In this document: positions 31,749 to 43,315 of the stretch, piece after piece
How the letters are laid out: every line of letters begins with the position of its first letter
How positions within the stretch are numbered: the first letter of the stretch is position 1
DNA from: Marsupella aquatica
Taxonomy: Eukaryota; Marchantiophyta
Assembly: GCA_973895155.1 (NCBI GenBank)
Contig: OZ316895.1
Location: 17,422,001-17,486,000, forward strand
Direction of reading: 5' to 3'
DNA: 64,000 nucleotides
Notes under the pieces: model-generated
The model's database searches: none
Told to the model about the DNA's origin: nothing
What the model saw: only the letters and a program-made list of their open reading frames with translations
Position numbers and translations under genes: made by a program

Positions 31749-33071
31749 CTGGGTGAATGTGGAGGTCCTTCAGGATAACCTGGACAAAGCTCATAGTTTG
31801 GCTTGGTCCATCTGTATTTGTCACATAGCTCGTATAGGTCTACTCTATGCCTCCCAACGTTCTCATCCGAGGAATTCGAAAGCACAGACGATCCTGCTCA
31901 CCACAAAATCAACGTATATTTATCCAAGCTTTAGGTCGCGATGAGGTGTAAGTGACTAAGTCATTCGAAACTTTAGAGACTACTGCAATGCAACAGCTGT
32001 GCTCCGCAGATTATTCCTGAATCTAATTCTCCAGCGAGGACTAAGCATCCTGTGACGTGAAAAAATCCAGTACCCTCAGAAAAGAGTCCGATATCAAAAT
32101 GGAATCACTCAGCCCCAGATCACAAGAAACTTGTGCACGTTATTTCAAGAACAACCTGAAACACTACTTTCTGGCGATGAAGACGATATGGTGTACTTTC
32201 GATTCAGGGATCCATTCACAGCATCCAAATTTTGAGTTGCTCCTTTGAAAATTTCATCTTTCAAACTCCCCGTGGTCGTTGCTACACCAGCACCAACAGT
32301 GCCATGCTCGAGACCTGGATAACCGACCAGTGCATCAATAAGTAACTTCAATTCACCACTCAGATCCATAGAATCAACATTTCCTTCTCCGTAAACAGAA
32401 GGCTGGAAGTGGCTGGTGTCCAATGGTGTATTGCTTGTCGATGGGTCTTGTTGCCTGACAAATGAATCTTCAGGTGTGATGATCTCATCCGGGACGAATT
32501 CATAAATATCAGATTTACATGAAGGAGCTTCGTAGTCGGTGAAAATCTGAAATGATTTATGAACGTAAATCTTTTCGGTCAAATTTCTGAGATCTGTTGG
32601 GGCTCCTCCATATGACTCGTCAAGGTTCGGTACTTCACGAGGAAGCGCCCCACGTTCTGCACCAACACGCTTGCGAATCTTAAAAGTTGTTAGACATTCC
32701 AGAGAACCACTAGAGGCACTGCGACTTATTTCAAACAGCTCCAATCCAGCGATTGAGTTTGAAACCATGTGCATCTCTGCATTGTCCTGTTGATCACCAC
32801 CGCTGCAGCTCTCAACAAGGTTCTCTTGCGAAATCTCTGGTAAAATCTCTTCTGAAATTTCGTGTGAAATGTCTCCTGAAATTTCTTGCTGGTCGATTTT
32901 CCTAGCCTCTGGAGATTTCAACTCATCTCCTGTTTGGCCCAGGTTACAAACATCAGTGACTTGACTAAGAGGCTCCATGCCGTCTTGAGCAATCAATCCT
33001 GCGTTCCGATGACGATATCGATGCTGCCAGCCCAGATTCTGCAATTTGACAGGTTCCACAAGAGTAAACAA
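31749..33071 (-). CDS. Unknown protein with long acidic region and apparent double-stranded RNA-binding domain, partial
   Basis: Two minus-strand exons are proposed. The first, about 33071-32168, is a 300-codon open stretch rich in Ser, Glu and Asp. It contains a short reiterated motif (EISGDISHEISEEILPEIS) and no known domain. A donor at 32168 (AAA|GTAGTG) joins in phase to exon 31893-31749. That exon reads VDLYELCDKYRWTKPNYELC and then GPPHSPR, the pattern of helix 1 and strands 1-2 of a dsRBD. The rest of the domain should lie in further exons below 31749, perhaps including NMIVNAARKM near 31575-31605. The start is unknown. The gene runs tail-to-tail with the Dicer-like gene. The dsRBD call rests on motif pattern only. 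Confidence 0.5.
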
Positions 33072-33653
33072 CTACGAAATATTTCATCCTTTGAGAGAGG
33101 CCCGGGACAAATAGCCGGAGATATTCAAACATGCAATCGCTTTTCCGTAAGGTTGCGACAATTTCTGAAACTTCATTGTGATGAAATGCAACTGGAAATT
33201 TTCCAAATGGTGAGGGAAAATAAAACCTTTCAACAATAAATGACTGCCATTAAACTATATGAGACCTAATGATTGGGCTTCAGTATTTATGAAGTCAATA
33301 CTGGTACCATTTCCCGTTAAAGGTATATACAGTACGAGGAAACCTAGAGAATGCTACAAGCACATTGGGCAGAAGCCCATGATTGGCCTAAAAAACAGTT
33401 CATACAGCAATATCAAGTGTTGACACCGAAGGGACGAATGTTCAGATCTTGAAAACAAATCCTTCAACACGACGTGGCCGAAACAAACTGATGAGAGCCT
33501 CCACTATCTCAATATTCTGCATGTTTGAAGGGGAAAAGAGGTGTTTCATGCTGTACAACTAAACAGGGCCTGCATACTTGCGTTTCAATATATCTATGGT
33601 CAACACAACATCTAAAGCTTGCTGTTGGCCAAAGATGTGTTGCAGTGTAAGTG

Positions 33654-33706
33654 GTGCTTGCATCATGGGTAAGGAAATTAGTTTTCCTTACCGATGATGC
33701 AAGCAC
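33654..33706. other. Near-perfect 24-bp inverted repeat (hairpin)
   Basis: Arms 33654-33677 and 33683-33706 pair with one mismatch around a 5-base loop. The arm core is GTGCTTGCATCATG. Weaker pairing may extend outward. The loop is too short for a typical plant MIRNA foldback. Confidence 0.7.
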
Positions 33707-34493
33707 ACTGTCCTTACGTGCCACATGGAAATTGTTGGAACGCCTCACCAAACTTTGACTGTTCTCGTATGTTACCCAACTTTTGATAAACACTACAGAT
33801 CATAGGTTGCGCTACATCCCAAGAAAAGACGTTTCTAGAAAACCCTGTGATAAGCTCCAAGTCCCCTAAGACAATTGAATAAAAGGGACATAAAGTGGAG
33901 CGATCTCCCAGGGTTTAAAAATGCCATTCACGATTGAGTACGGGCAGATTATTTACGTGCTTGGACCTAGTTTCCAATTCATTCTCTCTACTCTCAGGAG
34001 GCACTGTTGTGTGGAGGATATGAGTAAACCCCATCGAGCAGACGAAATAGGTGATATAAACATCAATGGAAAGTACAGGGAATTAGAAGAAAAGCTGACC
34101 CCCCATCCCAAAATTCTGAACAGCAAATGTTTCAAAGTGACCAATCTCAGTCCAAAATGAGTTTAGTAGTACCATTTTTCAATTTTTGAAAGGGCAATAT
34201 CTACAAAACCTTAAATAGACTTGAATGTAACCTATTGTATTAACAGATTAGACAGTGAGACCCAGGTCCTGCTCGCAGATAAAGTTGAATGACCAAAGTG
34301 GATGCCAATCAAGGCGAATTTCAGACTGGAGCATGTGATTACCACATGACGTCAGACAATTTTCGTAACCTGGGTAATGAATGAATTGGTTTCAGAGTAC
34401 ATAGCTCGGCAATGCTGCTGCCAAATATCATAAGTATAGTAGTGTAACATTATCAAGGACTAGAATTCACAAGCAAGGTTCAAAGACGGCAAG

Positions 34494-34502
34494 ACACGTG
34501 TC
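34494..34502. promoter_or_regulatory. G-box-like palindrome ACACGTGTC
   Basis: The CACGTG core lies about 43 bases upstream of a TATA box. Such boxes bind bZIP/bHLH factors in plants, but function here is not shown. Confidence 0.35.
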
Positions 34503-34537
34503 GATAGATGTAGATGCAACTGCCTAGTCTGGCTCAC

Positions 34538-34544
34538 TATAAAA
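34538..34544 (+). promoter_or_regulatory. TATA box TATAAAA
   Basis: CACTATAAAACC in an otherwise neutral context, 104 bases upstream of the ATG at 34648 and downstream of a G-box. The spacing suits a Pol II promoter for a short transcript. Confidence 0.4.
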
Positions 34545-34647
34545 CCTTCATTTTGATGAAGTCGAGTAAATAATTCAGAAATTTTCTTGCTTCTGGATCC
34601 CTTGCCAGTCAAATCCACGACATTGTCACCTCTGTGTTTCTCTCTTA

Positions 34648-34851
34648 ATGGGAAATCTGTGGGTCAAGTTGATCGAATTACTTGTGCTTGACATATGTGC
34701 AGCTGAATTCGTGCCGAAATTGTCCCGACTACTATGCAAGAAAGAGTATATGACCACTCATAAATCAGACGCTGTCTCTCCCGTTACTAACAATATCGCC
34801 TTATGGCAGTTCTATGAGTACTTCGTCTCCATTGGGATCCATGCACTGTAA
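34648..34851 (+). CDS. Possible small protein, 67 residues, unknown
   Basis: An open frame whose N-terminus is hydrophobic (LWVKLIELLVLDICAAEFV) and could be a signal or membrane segment. It lies 104 bases behind a TATA box with a G-box upstream. No family is recognised, and a frame of this length can occur by chance, so the main support is the promoter-like context. Confidence 0.25.
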   Translation: MGNLWVKLIELLVLDICAAEFVPKLSRLLCKKEYMTTHKSDAVSPVTNNIALWQFYEYFVSIGIHAL

Positions 34852-35234
34852 AGCTTTCCTTGATTTTGTCCGTCTACTTGGAAAGCTATGAATTTCACAA
34901 CTCGATTCGAATACAATTCAAAACCGACCCAGGTCTACCTCTTGGCAGACATTCAGGTCCCATGACACTGTTGTCAAACTTCATTTATTCTCTCTCAAAA
35001 GAACTCTATTCACATGATTAAGTCGTCATCCTGGCTTCTAATATTCACTGCCCATGCTCCGGAAGGGACCGACGAATGAATCATTCATCGTCTCTAACCG
35101 AAACATTTGGATATCATCGACGGCAATGCCACAACTTCACAAAGACATCAACTGAGATTGTTTCGTTCGTAGTTTGCAGTGATTGTTTGGAGCAAACCAG
35201 ACTACCAAAGTGCGATGTAATCAACAACAAGCAG

Positions 35235-36152
35235 CTAAGAGTTTGTTGTGCTTCCCGAATGATTCAAAGGCACGTGAACATCTCGGTATTTGGAAACATA
35301 CGGTTCATGAGCGCCCGAATAGGGCCCAGCCCACCGTCCCTCGTCAATGTCACCGGCGTTCCAGATAGAAGCATAGAGGTACATGGGCTTCACAGGCCAG
35401 GCCTCACCATCCTTCTTCTCAGCAGTCCTCACCAGTTTTCCATCGATGAGCCACTCGATCTTACCCGGCAACCATCTGATGGTGTAAGCATGGAATTCAG
35501 AAGATGAATCGAAACTCAGCTGATGAATCTCCTCTCGGTTTCCTGTGCCAATAGTGTAGTAGTTCGTCTGCACACTGCCCTTATCCTTCCCCAGAAACTC
35601 GAAATCGATCTCATCCTGTGACTTGTCCCCCTCCATAGACGATAGGTAGAAGCTGGTATTGAGCCCACTGGTGTCTCCGTCGGGGGTCTTGATCCTCACA
35701 CTGAATGTGCCAGACTCGAACTGGACGTTCGTCCGCCATCGCGCTCCTCCTCTGTTATAAAAAAATAAGGAGATCTCCCTCTCTTCAGGATCATGTGCTA
35801 CGAGTTCATGGCCATAATCGATGGCAAACTCTGGTAAAGGTTTGGTTGATGAGAAAGCAGCATGAAATTGCTCCACACTAGTGGTGGTCATCGTAAAAGC
35901 AGCTGAAGCCGGTCGCCCAAGTCCAAACTGGGATGCTAAATCTCCCTCAGGTTGCACCAGCTCCTCCTCTCCAATACGCAACCCTTCCACATTTTGCCTG
36001 TGAATGGAATAGCCACCCACAGTCTCCCTAGAAGGTACCACTCCTGGTGATGAGGACTCTACAGGCTGAGTTACTGTTGTGGAAGTGTGACATATGATGT
36101 GTGAGAAAATGACCAAGTGGATAGCAATGAGGAAAATGGAACAGCTCCTCAT
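35235..36152 (-). CDS. Secreted GH16 xyloglucan endotransglucosylase/hydrolase-like enzyme
   Basis: Intronless gene for 305 residues. Residues 1-22 form a signal peptide (hydrophobic FLIAIHLVIFSHII), so it acts in the cell wall. Residues about 105-293 are a GH16 jelly roll with the active-site motif DEIDFEFLG at 180-188, giving nucleophile, helper Asp and acid/base of the XTH type. Supporting blocks are SGTFSVRIK, WLPGKIEWLIDGKLVR and YLYASIWNAG. Two things are odd: a 60-80 residue N-terminal stretch between signal peptide and catalytic fold, and no Cys-rich XET_C domain, since the protein stops 15 residues after KYRDVHV. Typical XTHs have XET_C; plant EG16 enzymes lack it but also lack a signal peptide. 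Action on xyloglucan or mixed-linkage glucan is inferred. Confidence 0.88.
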   Translation of the reverse strand: MRSCSIFLIAIHLVIFSHIICHTSTTVTQPVESSSPGVVPSRETVGGYSIHRQNVEGLRIGEEELVQPEGDLASQFGLGRPASAAFTMTTTSVEQFHAAFSSTKPLPEFAIDYGHELVAHDPEEREISLFFYNRGGARWRTNVQFESGTFSVRIKTPDGDTSGLNTSFYLSSMEGDKSQDEIDFEFLGKDKGSVQTNYYTIGTGNREEIHQLSFDSSSEFHAYTIRWLPGKIEWLIDGKLVRTAEKKDGEAWPVKPMYLYASIWNAGDIDEGRWAGPYSGAHEPYVSKYRDVHVPLNHSGSTTNS

Positions 36153-36159
36153 TGTGTGG

Positions 36160-38931
36160 AATGGGATGGGAAGAGTTCGCTGGTCGATTGCATTGTGTTG
36201 ATGGAGCTGATGATCGAGCAGCGTGGATCATGTGTGGCGAGTTGGAGATCGAAACCAGCTTTTCCTACGGTCTTTCTAAGTGAACCCAAGTATTATGAAA
36301 ACTTCTTATAAAACAATGCCAAAGAACATAAAGCCCTATATTGGGATATTTACAACTATAATAAAGGATCCCCTCTTTTTTAGTCCTTGAGCCCAATACA
36401 AAAAGTTCCTGGGTAGGAAAGATACACAGAAGTTGGATTCATTTGGCTGTTTTCCCTGACCATTGACACCCTTGGCGCATATGTGCTTCCCCACGCCGCC
36501 CATAATGCACTGGCCCTACTCCTTATGGGCAGGCCCTCCTTGCGCCATGCAACAACGGGCATAGGCCTCGTAGTATATATATACAGTAAGTCCTGTTCAA
36601 AGGGCATTGCCCCTATGCATGGGATATAATGCCCCTAAAAAGAGGGCGGTAGCCTTGAGGGGCTATTAATTGCTCATAGTGCTCTGACTGGAAATACTTT
36701 TAATTTTCCCAACTTCGACAAAAGTAGAGAAGAATCCTTTTAAAGAGGTGATCCAGATCTTCACTAAGCATTTTGCTGCCTGAAACATACGAAGGGAAAA
36801 GTCATGAAAGGCATTAAGAATGGCAAGAAGAAAAATAAAGGGAAGAAAACAAAGGAAAGGCTGGGAACACCACCAAGCCAAAAGCCCAAGAGTCCCCAAC
36901 CAAATGATGGGAAAAGAATTAAAACTGTATTAAGCAAGAAACTGAGAACCTGGCAAGGTTTATAATCCGAGGAGGGTTTTTAAATAGTTTCCTGTAGGGT
37001 TTTAGCTTTTTAGCCATTGTTGGGACTCCTTTGCTTGTATGGATCTTTGGTCCTTGATCTTGGGGTTTTTCCTTTGTTGTCTCCCCTTTATTGGCTATCT
37101 GGCCTTTGGAATCATGTCTCCCCGTTTGGTGATTTCTTCTTTGGCGTGCTATGTATATTCCACATCTATTCAGTCACTCTCAAAGACGTGACACTGCTGG
37201 TTGATATTTTTGGCTACTACAGTGGATTTTCATATGCCTTTGCAATAGACAATTTAGATCCATGATTTTAGTAGATGACAAAGATATTGCACTTTCACTC
37301 CTCCCAATATGACACCATTGGGTATACTATTGGCTCATTAAAACCCATGACAGTCACTGCAAACTCAACCCCAAAATGATAGGTTACGTGTTGCATCATG
37401 GATGGTTTGTCTAAATGGACTCTAATTAAAAATGTATTATGGAGTGGAAGATTAGGGAGATCTCTCTCTCTCTTGGATTCATGATGACTCCTTTGTTATA
37501 AGTCACGCTTCATACAGAAGTGTAAATGTGCCATCCAAGCCCAAAAGTATGTTTTGCGAAGGCCCATCTAAATTGGAAATGTCCATAGGAGCATTCCTTT
37601 GAACTTGAAGGTCCATCCCAACTTCAACTTCAAAAATCTGAATAACAAAATGAAAGTTGCCCATGTTTTCTTTCTTTCTTATTCCCAACGTTTCTGACAT
37701 CTTTTGAATTTTTTTAATGACCTAAGTAAAGGACACATGTTGAAATTGAGGTTGAAACTCCCCAACTTTACAACCAAAATTTTTTCTCTCATTTTTTCTT
37801 CCTAGCATATCTCACACCTTCTTCTAATTCATTTAAAGTAAGAACACATAACAATAAAAAAATTCAATAAAAGGGGCAGCCCATCTTTTTAGAGGGGTGT
37901 GCGGGTTGTCTTGGGGAAGACAGTGGTTTTTTCTAATGGCCTAAACTTGTCCCATCATAACAAATAGGGTGTTTAACATTGGTCATTTTTTCTTGATTCT
38001 GGCTGAAATTTATGTTTTCCTTCTTAAGAAGTACAGCACAAATATAAAACATTTGAGGCCAACCTTCACTAACAAATGTAGGAGGTTTGGACCATAATAG
38101 TCTTGCATTCATTTCTCACTTTTGGCTTAAAAAAACCTTTTGGCTCAAAGTGAGTGGTAATTTGGACCAAACATGAAATGTTTCTGGATGTCTCTGAATC
38201 ACATGATCTGACTGTGTAAGTAGCAATTACAGTCCTTGCTGCCTCTTAAACAAACTATTTAAATTATGATTATGCCAAGTGTAAAACTCTGTTTTTCCTC
38301 AACTACAATGTACGTGAGAGGCCCAACTGCACAGGTGTACAGTTCAGTCCAGCTTGTTGCTGTAAATACCTGCTGATATACACCGATGAATAGCATGTAT
38401 TATTCATGCAAAGCTGCTGTCAAAAAACAGAAAAATCTTCACCAGGACTTCCTTAACTTGAAAAGTTTGATGTAAAGCCTTGATAAATATATTGTAACCA
38501 GGACCAAAATAGTACACCAACAGAGTACACAAAGTAATTTCAAAAGAACTAAGCTTGAAATCGATGCTTGTATGAGCCACCACATTTGACCTATCAAGGA
38601 CTCTGATGGACCAAGCACTGTTGACACAAAAATGTGAAACATTCACACAAAGGAAAGGTGTCACGTGAGAAAACATTATGTTGCACTATGGTCCATGTGG
38701 GGGTGGTGGCCATCTGAGCATCTAACTATGAGAGCTTTTGGTTTTGGAGAATTAAGTGCTTGCTTTCACTCTTTAAAATTTAAGTTTAAGTCACGCATTG
38801 CAAGGAACATACGTTGTATTTCTACACACATTCATTGTCTTGGCAAAAACAGGGGCAAAATTTTCTTCAATCTCTGCATGTCATTTAGCAGCATGGTATG
38901 AATCAATGTGTTATAATCTTAACTTTGTGAA
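36160..38931. other. AT-rich intergenic region, no gene recognised
   Basis: Only short frames without domains were seen on either strand. A TATATATA run lies near 36573. It separates the minus-strand GH16 gene from the minus-strand cyclophilin. Confidence 0.5.
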
Positions 38932-41660
38932 TTATTGTAAAGAACAAGCTAAGGGCCCCTTAGCACCTATGAGTGGTTTAATAGGGACTTTAGCTCCAGG
39001 AGGCAATGGCTGCCCGTCCCATGGGTCTTCCAACACCTCAGCAACAAATCTACCAATTTTAAACAACCACAACCATTAATGCTTTGATTAGCTGATTTAA
39101 AAGATGGATTACTGCCCGATCCCATGTAAGAAATCTAGCATATTTTTTACAAGTTGAATAACCCATTGCTAGGCGTACAATGTGCTAACCTGTCTTTATT
39201 GAAACACAACATGGGTAAGAACTACCTTTACTTATCATTCTACTCATATCCTAATTAGTATTGTGTCTTGACCACTGGAATAAAAAGGCAGCTGGCAACT
39301 CACAATTTCACAGGGTATATAGGGCTGTAGCTTTTTGTTTTCACTTTCTCCATCTTCTCAAGCACTTCAAACGATTTTTCATGCACTTGTCCAAAAACAC
39401 TGTGCTTCCCATCCAGATGTGGGCTCTAAAACCACAAGCATAATGATTGGTGAGTGAGTTGCATTGATATCACTCCTGAAGTTGACATGCTCAAGGTGTG
39501 AAGGGATGTTCTGCTGAAAAACGGAAGAATTTAAGCCAGATGATATTACATCAAATTGATGGGGAAATGGAGCAAGCTTGACCGGCCTACTTTGTCCCCA
39601 TCTTTTGTTCGGCAGAAATTTCCTTTCATTCCTTGTAATCAAAATAAATGTTTATGGCAGCTACAGCAAGGAACAAATGATATTCTAAATACCATGGAAC
39701 AATGTGTTTCAATTACATATAAAGTGTGTGGTCTGGTGGCTAAGTGAGATGAGTTTGACACCCTCAATGTGGTGAATGGGTGTCTGGGTGGTACACACAC
39801 ATATGGGCTAAATAAAGTGTGACAATAATATATGTGGGGTGTGACTTGTGAGGGTTGATATAAAATATTGTAAGCAGCCTCAACATTTAGAAAGGAGAAT
39901 TATGCACACTCTATATATTATATTCCTCACTTGAACATGGATCCAACAAAGGCATCCACATAATGTCATTGTAACCTACTCACTCCTTTGAATATGATAA
40001 AGAATTGGGAGGCATTTGTGTTCCGCCCAAAGTTAGCCATGGAGACAATGCCTTTCCTATCATGGCTCCGCTTTGCACTCATTTCATCAGGAAATCTTGA
40101 GCCATATATTGATTCTCCACCTCTCCCAGTACCTTGTATGCAAAATTTCAAATAACAAGACTTTCTTTAAGCTGATTTCTTTGTCCTTCAAACAACCTTT
40201 ACTGCAAGTAGATAGCATTACATGAAGCGAGCCAGGCCTACCAATCAACAGGGCCTGACAAGCTTTCTGGATCTTGTACCATCTGGCCTGCTAGTTCCAA
40301 AATTAGTTTTAAATATTTATTGTAAGAATGTAATGAAAAGGGAATGTGACAAAACCTGAAAGATAATGTTGAGTCAAAAAATCCTTAATTTTTAGCTTTA
40401 GTCTCATGCTAGCTTGCATTCTAGGAGGTTCATTTAGTGCAAATTATCTGTTAGAACAAAACTGTAGACACAACAGTAAGTATACAGCCCGACACTCAGG
40501 ATGCCACTGGTCTTAGTTTGTGGGCATGTTTCCTGACCTGAAGGATCGCCACTTTGGCACATGAAGTCAGAAACTATTTTCTGCAAAGTCAAGAAATCCA
40601 ATTTTATCACTGACCCCAAGATTTAAGTAAAGTGCAATAAAAGGAGGGCAGGTCTAGAAGGAAAAGCAGAATTGAAGTTGAGATTAACAAAACTAATATT
40701 GTTGGGCTAACAAATAGATATCAATGTAAGCTTATGTGTCCTTCAACTGATGATGCCTCAAAGCAACAAATTTTCTGCTTGTCAATGGACATTACCTATT
40801 TTGTTACCTATATATTTAAAACTACAAATGTTCAATGAGACACTGTGAAATTAGTGAAGAATGATAATGTCCGATTCAAGTCATGGTCTGAGCTTCCCCT
40901 TGACCAAATAAGATCAAAATTGCTAATGTTGTGAGTTCATAGATGAAGGTAGATTATAGCTGTTTCAGACATTATTAACCAAAGACATGAAATTATAGCT
41001 AATTCTAAGACCATGGTACAGCTGAATTTTGCTTAGCAGTCATGTGTTCACGTAACTGCAGATTTGACTATCATCGATTTGGAATTTCTATCAAACAAAC
41101 TACAGCTCCAAAGACTTCTGAAGTCCTGACCTAATACGAACAAAGATTACAAACACATTGGAGATGTCAATGATGACCAATTCTCAAAAGCTCTGAGACA
41201 TGGTAGTACTAAATCATAACTATGTTGAGTCCAAAGGTGGATAATATATACATGGAAGGTGATGCCGTCATAGTAACCTGCCTTACACAACTCAATGAAA
41301 TTTCTGCAGGTCCTGGCCATTTACAACAGATTATCGTCGTCAGCTCCTGTAGAGAGCCCTAATTGATATCCACCTCAACTCTGTACACTTGATAATTTCA
41401 CAATCAATTATTTAGGTTATTTCCTCATACCTACAGTAGGTGTTCTTCTGTCATCTTAGCCATTGGTTATTGTTACATGACATACAAAAGTGCACGGCCA
41501 CCCAACGCCAATTCCTCAATGTCTTTAAACATATATAGATCTCCAATTCTATTGCATGAGTAATGTTGGAAACACGATGATAGAACGCCTACCTTGGAGC
41601 GTCTTTCCAGAAGAGTTCAATCTCAATATCTCCATGAGTACAAGATAGAGTCACTGACAT
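38932..41660 (-). CDS. Cyclophilin-type peptidyl-prolyl isomerase with C-terminal extension, six exons
   Basis: Catalyses or assists proline cis-trans isomerisation. Exons 41660-41593, 41312-41252, 40580-40538, 40132-39984, 39425-39304 and 39049-38932 join in phase at AG|GT-type sites to give 186 residues. Family blocks are [74 protein letters not shown] and [13 protein letters not shown]. The short form with a [10 protein letters not shown] loop resembles the PPIL1/PPIL3-like, often spliceosomal, cyclophilins. The catalytic Arg of FHR is Lys here (FHK), and the Trp/Leu before LDGKH is His. Phe, Gln and His of the active site remain. The last exon adds about 30 residues ([20 protein letters not shown]); without the last splice the protein would stop at PVKL. 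Confidence 0.85.
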
Positions 41661-42410
41661 GAGTGCTCACCAAGTAGGATGGACGAGAAGAGGGATAAAT
41701 CAGTACACCTTGGTTCTACTCTAAGAAATGTTGGTTGACTTTTTGATGTGGTTGCATCCCTTGAAACTTTGTATCACCTCAAACAGCTAGTGACATCCCC
41801 ATTTTGATCAAATTTCACTGCTAAATCCGAACTTTACACAAGATGGCTGGGCTTTGGGAACCCATGTTTCAAATTGTTTGTCTTCCCCATTGATTGCAAG
41901 GTTCGTTATAGTTCATGTATCCAAATGGAACTTTTTTTAATCGTGAATGAAGACATTAGGTTCTAATTTCCAAGGTCAATCATTAACACATTCTGAATAA
42001 CCCAAACAAATAAGTAAATTGGTGCAGCCTTAAAAACTGAGGACTTTTTCCAATTCTAGTAGTTTGTACCTTGTATGAACACTGGTATTGGACAGGATGA
42101 TGATAAGTGAGAAGTGATCAATATTATTTAGTGAAATATCAAAACACTCATATATCAATGACAACCCTTTCAAGGGTTACTTGTTTAACCCATTTCTTTG
42201 TTTATTTGAAGTATTGTTTCAAATTTCCATTGTTTTTACATTTACAGGGTCTAACTGTTTTTCTGTGCCTTGTCCCAAACACAAACTGTCAAGTTTGGTA
42301 CTTCTTGAATTGCATAACTAATTGTTCTTGTGACCAATAGCTAGTGTTGATGTGGCTGCACATGCTTTTAAAGATTTTGGAAGGAGCTTCCCATGGGGGT
42401 CCGTAAAGAT
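41661..42410. other. Upstream region of cyclophilin, no other gene seen
   Basis: No domain-bearing frame or RNA gene was seen. It should contain the cyclophilin promoter on the minus strand. Confidence 0.4.
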
Positions 42411-42950
42411 AGACCTTTCTCCTTTACAACTTTTTAGTAACCTGCCCTCCATATTACCCCATATTACTAACATGTACCCAAATCAAAATTATTTATCAAC
42501 CAGCCCCCATTTCAGATTTGGGTTAGTATTAAGTCATGTACAAGTTCCCATTGTCATGTGACAATTCGTTACTGGCTAGCCTTAGTTTACCCGCCGCAAC
42601 CCCCTCCTGAACCCCCTTTGCCCCACTTCCCGGATGCATTTTCCTGTGAAAAATTGAAGGCCAAAAGCGTTGGAGTTTTGTGAGGGGAATGTTGAGCAAA
42701 AATATTTGTTTTGGCCCATCCAAGACCCGCAACTGTGCTCTGCAACAGGGAGGGGGAAGGGAGGCCAAGGGGGCTGGTCACGACAGGTTAAGGCTAGCCA
42801 GTAGCGAGTTTGACAACAGGAACTGATACTTATATGAGTTGATATAACCCAAAAGAGGACAGGTTGATGAATAATTTTGTTTTTGGGACACATTAATAAT
42901 ATGGGGTAGTTTGGGGGACATGTTATTAAAAAACTGTTCTCTTTTATGGT
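42410..42950. mobile_element. Foldback/MITE-like element with long inverted repeats
   Basis: About 190 bases at 42410-42605 are repeated in inverse orientation at about 42765-42950. Matching blocks include ACCCCATATTACT with ACCCCATATTATT on the other arm, AAAATTATTTATCAACC with AAAATTATTCATCAACC, and TTACTGGCTAGCCTTA with CTACTGGCTAGCCTTA. The centre is about 160 bases. It encodes nothing recognisable. Target duplications were not resolved. It may be a non-autonomous DNA transposon. Confidence 0.65.
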
Positions 42951-43129
42951 GTAGCCTTGAGCACACTAAACCCAAAACCCTGAACTTACAGTGCTTCTCA
43001 GGTTTGCTGAGATCATGTTTATATACTCTGTAGGATGTCATGTGTCTTTTTACTGGGTGGCTTGTGCATGTTGGGTTGGGCGTTGAGAGTGTTGCCACTA
43101 GAAGTAGATACACCTTTCTCTTTTAAGGT

Positions 43130-43315
43130 GTACCCTTGAGCACACCAAATCCAAAACCCTGAACTTACAGTGCGTCTCAGATTTGTTGAGATCATCTTAC
43201 TATAAAGGCATGAACTAAAGCTTATTCTTAAGGGCCTAGGTTGCTTGTCAGGTTTGTTAAGATCATCTTACTATAAAAGCATGAACTAAAGCTTATTCTT
43301 AAGGGCCTAGGTTTA
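43130..43315. repeat. Local duplications around ATGAACTAAAGCTTATTC
   Basis: The block GATCATCTTACTATAAA...AAGGGCCTAGGT occurs twice in tandem (about 43190-43240 and 43260-43312, period about 67). The preceding part (CCAAAACCCTGAACTTACAG) is also found at 42973. A further segment, GTTGGGTTGGGCGTTGAGAG, recurs at about 43069 and 43553. Confidence 0.75.

Noticed and set aside
33654-33706. MicroRNA precursor
   Set aside because: A 5-base loop and a stem of only 24 bp do not fit plant MIRNA foldbacks, and no further support can be seen.
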